From positions 62,001-126,000 of the forward strand of contig JAKMXF010000110.1 in assembly GCA_024704765.1 (NCBI GenBank): a stretch of 64,000 bases of DNA, in the 5' to 3' direction. Origin of the DNA: Oopsacas minuta (lineage: Eukaryota; Porifera; Hexactinellida; Lyssacinosida; Leucopsacidae). Numbering within the stretch: position 1 is the first letter of the stretch; each line of letters opens with the position of its first letter. The notes beneath the pieces were generated by a model. That model was not told the DNA's origin. It worked only from the letters and a program-made list of their open reading frames with translations, and did not search any database. The position numbers and the translations under genes were made by a program. Shown piece by piece: positions 60,949-64,000 of the stretch.

Positions 60949-61817
60949 CATTTCACTTCACTCAATTAGCAATACATTACTCCGATATTTATTCATTAGT
61001 GTACATTCTTTCATTATCTGTGTTACTTGTACTTAGCAAAATTTCATGTGTACATTTTCTGTTTCAAATGAAATTCATTCGACTGTACTTTCTCTATAAG
61101 ATTCTAATTGGGCGTTTCAAGTGTTACCACAAAGTTTGTTGCATGACACATCCTGCATTGCTGCATACAAGTACATAAATATCCAAAATTAGCGAGAAAT
61201 GCAAATTACAACGATGTAATAATTATTTATACAATTTGTTATATATGTCTTGGTATGCAATTACCTTCATTAGTTTATTATGGATACGTGTGTTATATGT
61301 AAATGTTCATGCCAAGATGTTAAAAATATTAAATCGAACAAGAAAAACTGCCTCAATGAAATATACAGAAAAAGAATTCTATAAAATCCTAAGACATAAA
61401 TCGTGATAACGAGGTCTACTGTGTATGTACTGTATTGATTTAACATGTGTTATAGTGCCTCAAATCAATAGTGTCACTTTAGATAATGTCAATTAATATA
61501 ATAAGCTATCTGTACAGGTTGTAATTTAAGATTTTTCTAAGTCTTATTTCACATTTTCCTTCAAAAGAATCGAGAATCGACTATCAATTGATAATCAAAG
61601 CTCTGACAATTTAGCCTTGAAGGCACTTAATTTTGTGTAATTATTTGATCTGATCAGTTTTCTAAAGCCTACCATCAGGATGCAACTTTGTTGCATCTTG
61701 AATGCAACAAACAGCATTTTGGAAAAATTTATTATATAGTTATTCGATTACGAAGCATTTAAGAGAATAATAAGTGATAAAATAGAAACTAATAAAGTGT
61801 AAAAGAAAAATAGACAA
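60949..61817. other. Loop between the two tail-to-tail GDH genes
   Basis: The homology between the GDH copies stops at the stop codons, so the two 3' flanks are unrelated. The loop contains a relic of the seven-span gene (61250-61410) and a GCAAC repeat word cluster (61679-61712) like the one near 13.6 kb. Confidence 0.6.
61250..61410 (+). pseudogene. Relic of the seven-transmembrane gene (third copy)
   Basis: The DNA aligns with 57285-57450, the segment of copy B from span 1 to the start of span 2, same orientation. Shared words include GATGTTAAAAAT-type sequence, AATGAAATATA, and a 15-bp exact match AGAAAAAGAATTCTA. Stops and small indels destroy the frame. The rest of the gene is absent. 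Confidence 0.8.
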
Positions 61818-63567
61818 CTACATATAAGTGAGTCCTGCCTCGTTGTATATCTTATAAATCTTCTCTACTGCGTAGATAAGAGAAGCTGTTCTTAAATCTA
61901 AACCAAGACCAGAGTCTTTGGCTAACTTCTTTATATGGCCAGCTGCTCTATCCATGGTGTATTCCAGTCCAGATTCAACTAGTGTTTCTTCATCAGCTCC
62001 TGACATACGACTAAGATATTGAGAAGTGGGTTGGATAGGAATGGAACCTGCAGTAGCACCGAATTTCTTTTCCAAACTCTTCTGCACACTGTCTAACAGA
62101 GCATAGTTAGAATCACGCTCGTAACGCATAGTCATACGTCCAAAACTGACATGATTCAGATTCTTCAGCCATTCGAAATACGAGACAGTAACGCCTCCAG
62201 CATTTGCATACATATCCGGTATCATCAGGACATTCTTAGACAGGAGTAGATCGTTAGCTTTGGTTGTGGTAGGTCCATTCGCTCCTTCTATGATTATCTT
62301 AGCTTTGATAGAGTCAGCATTACCCATATGAATAGACTTCTCAGTAGCACATGGCACAAGAATGTCACACTCCTTGTCAAATAAGGACCCCTCTACAAAC
62401 TCACCACCAGAGTACCCGGATACACCTCTGTTCTTCTTCTTGTACGCAATTATATCATCAGGATCCATTCCTTCCTTATTGTAGATTGATCCGTCATACT
62501 CCATCACTCCCACTAATTTACAGCCAGCTCTGTGTAAGTAACGAGCAATGTAAAAGCCTACATTACCAAATCCTTGTACGATAAAGCTCTTCCCAATGAA
62601 GCCTGGCACTACGTTTATAGAAGACATGAATTCAGGATCTTGTATGAAGTTCCTTAAAGCAAAGAATAGACCGAGACCTGTTGCTTGAGTACGTCCATGT
62701 ATTCCTCCCTGACTGATTGGTTTACCTGAATGGGAAAAATATAAAATTTTCAAGCTTCTAACTCTCCAGTATAAATATATCACAAATTCATACAAGGGTT
62801 TGGGAATTTGGGATATTTGAAGAGTATGTAACTATTCGGATTATTAAGCATTACCTAGAATTATACCAGTTAGCTTAAAATGGCAGTGGTAACTTACCAG
62901 TTACACACGCATGTGCATTGATATCCAGATGTCCAGTAGTATGTGCATATGTATCAGCTATCCAAGCCATCTCTCGTTCTCCAGTACCCATGTCAGGAGC
63001 AGGAACATCAATACCAGGTCCTAAGAAGCCCTTCTTTGATAGTTCAATTGCGAAACGTCTTGTCAACCTCTCCAACTCTCCCACTGAGAATTTTCTGGGA
63101 TTTATCTTCACTCCTGCCTTTGCTCCTCCATACGGCACGTCTACTGTTGCATTCTTATATGTCATAAGCGTTGCTAAGGCTTTCACTTCATCTGCATTCA
63201 CATCTTCACTGTATCTACAACCTCCTTTACAAGGAGTTTTATGATGACTATGCTGTGCTCTCCATCCTTCAATATTTATAATAGTTCCATCATCTAGACG
63301 GAGAGGAAACATAACGTTCACAACATTATTACAAGGACGTATAGCATCCAAAATACCGACTATCTCTTCTCTAGGATGTCCTGTTATACGCATTTCATCT
63401 TTGATAATATATTCCTCAGCTTTCTTCAAATACTCTGATACCATCTGACTGAAGCTAGGGTTATCTTCCGGGTTCTGAGAGCTGATGGCACGTGTTTGTA
63501 ATCTCAGATTGGAATGTCTCAGGATGGAGGGACGTGGGATATGGTAGAAAACTTTGCGTAGAGCCAT
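61818..63567 (-). CDS. GLUD1: Mitochondrial glutamate dehydrogenase, copy B
   Basis: Two exons, 63567-62898 and 62725-61818, give 525 residues. The intron is at the identical position and phase as in copy A but only 172 bp long, and unrelated in sequence apart from the shared acceptor CCCATTCAG. All catalytic and nucleotide-binding motifs match copy A; the last 300 residues appear identical. The mitochondrial import peptide differs strongly ([15 protein letters not shown]). An island of about 55 codons (roughly residues 75-130) also differs, with changes such as GCRF/GCRY and VDEDEV/VNADEV. Both copies should be active, so dosage or regulatory divergence is more likely than a new reaction. 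Stop codon TAG, whereas copy A uses TAA. Confidence 0.96.
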
Positions 63568-64000
63568 TCTTATTATGCTTATTTAGATAATTTATACACT
63601 AATTCAGGAAACTTACGAAACATGCAAATAAATATTTTGAAATTGTTTAGCTCTTATTCTGTTTGGTTTTGAGATATGAGTCATAGACCAATCCATTTTC
63701 AGGAATAGAATGTGAATACAAATACAAAGAATGACAATTGTTTACTAGGAAAGGGGAGAACTTGTTATTAGAAGTTTGTTTCTTTCCTCTTTATGTATGT
63801 AGGTGCACTACTGCGTATTATGGGAGCAGATTCTTAGTGATAGGACAATTAATGAAAGACGTTTCGTGACAGGACATTTCGTAACAAATAGTAAATAGTT
63901 TGTCGGGCAATTTACTTTGTATTTGTTATGAATTACAAGTTTATTATTCGTTTGGTACAATTACATTTGGATTTGTCAGCCACAAGAAATAAGTAATAGA
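63568..64000. other. Upstream flank of GDH copy B
   Basis: TATAAATT lies on the minus strand about 23 bp before the ATG, unlike the 79-bp spacing in copy A. No further feature seen before the window ends. Confidence 0.45.

Overview
This is an AT-rich nuclear window from a eukaryote, most likely a small-genome animal. GT-AG introns interrupt conserved genes, TATA-like boxes sit shortly upstream of several start codons, and Tc1/mariner-, pogo- and hAT-type transposon relics are scattered throughout. Animal affinity rests on a glutamate dehydrogenase with the animal-type antenna, plus CYFIP, NUP205, AMMECR1, stomatin and Rab6 proteins close in sequence and length to their animal counterparts. 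An early-branching animal such as a sponge would fit the intron-poor, compact genes, but I cannot place the species.

Left part (1-29.9 kb): gene-poor, repeat-rich DNA. It holds one intronless seven-membrane-span protein (3877-5028, minus) and four intronless MAPKAPK-like protein kinases (9185-10066 plus; 19264-20244 minus; 24879-25865 minus; 28140-29096 plus). Between them lie long AT-rich gaps with MITEs, a decayed Tc1/mariner transposase, a hAT MITE with an intact 8-bp target duplication, microsatellites and hairpins.

Middle part (29.9-55.7 kb): a dense housekeeping block, nearly all on the minus strand. In order it has the N-terminal quarter of NUP205 (7 exons, then nothing), MPHOSPH10, RPL27A, a Rab6 copy (plus), a stomatin-exon relic, stomatin, a second Rab6 (minus), a complete 7-exon CYFIP with an unrecognised coiled-coil gene inside intron 4 on the same strand, TRMT61A and AMMECR1. 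The gene products serve ribosome and rRNA production, tRNA modification, Golgi trafficking, the WAVE actin complex and the nuclear pore. No shared pathway explains their proximity.

Right part (57.2-64 kb): a second member of the seven-span family, broken by a 1-bp frameshift, then two complete mitochondrial glutamate dehydrogenase genes tail to tail, with a relic of the seven-span gene in the loop between them.

The most striking theme is recurrent. Three pairs of oppositely oriented paralogs (two kinases, two Rab6, two GDH) each share an abruptly bounded, almost identical coding tract embedded in much more diverged sequence. In two of the three pairs, the interval between the copies also holds a broken piece of a neighbouring gene. 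This looks like repeated inverted duplication followed by gene conversion. Exon boundaries were placed by eye from reading frame, splice dinucleotides and remembered family alignments; no database search was run.
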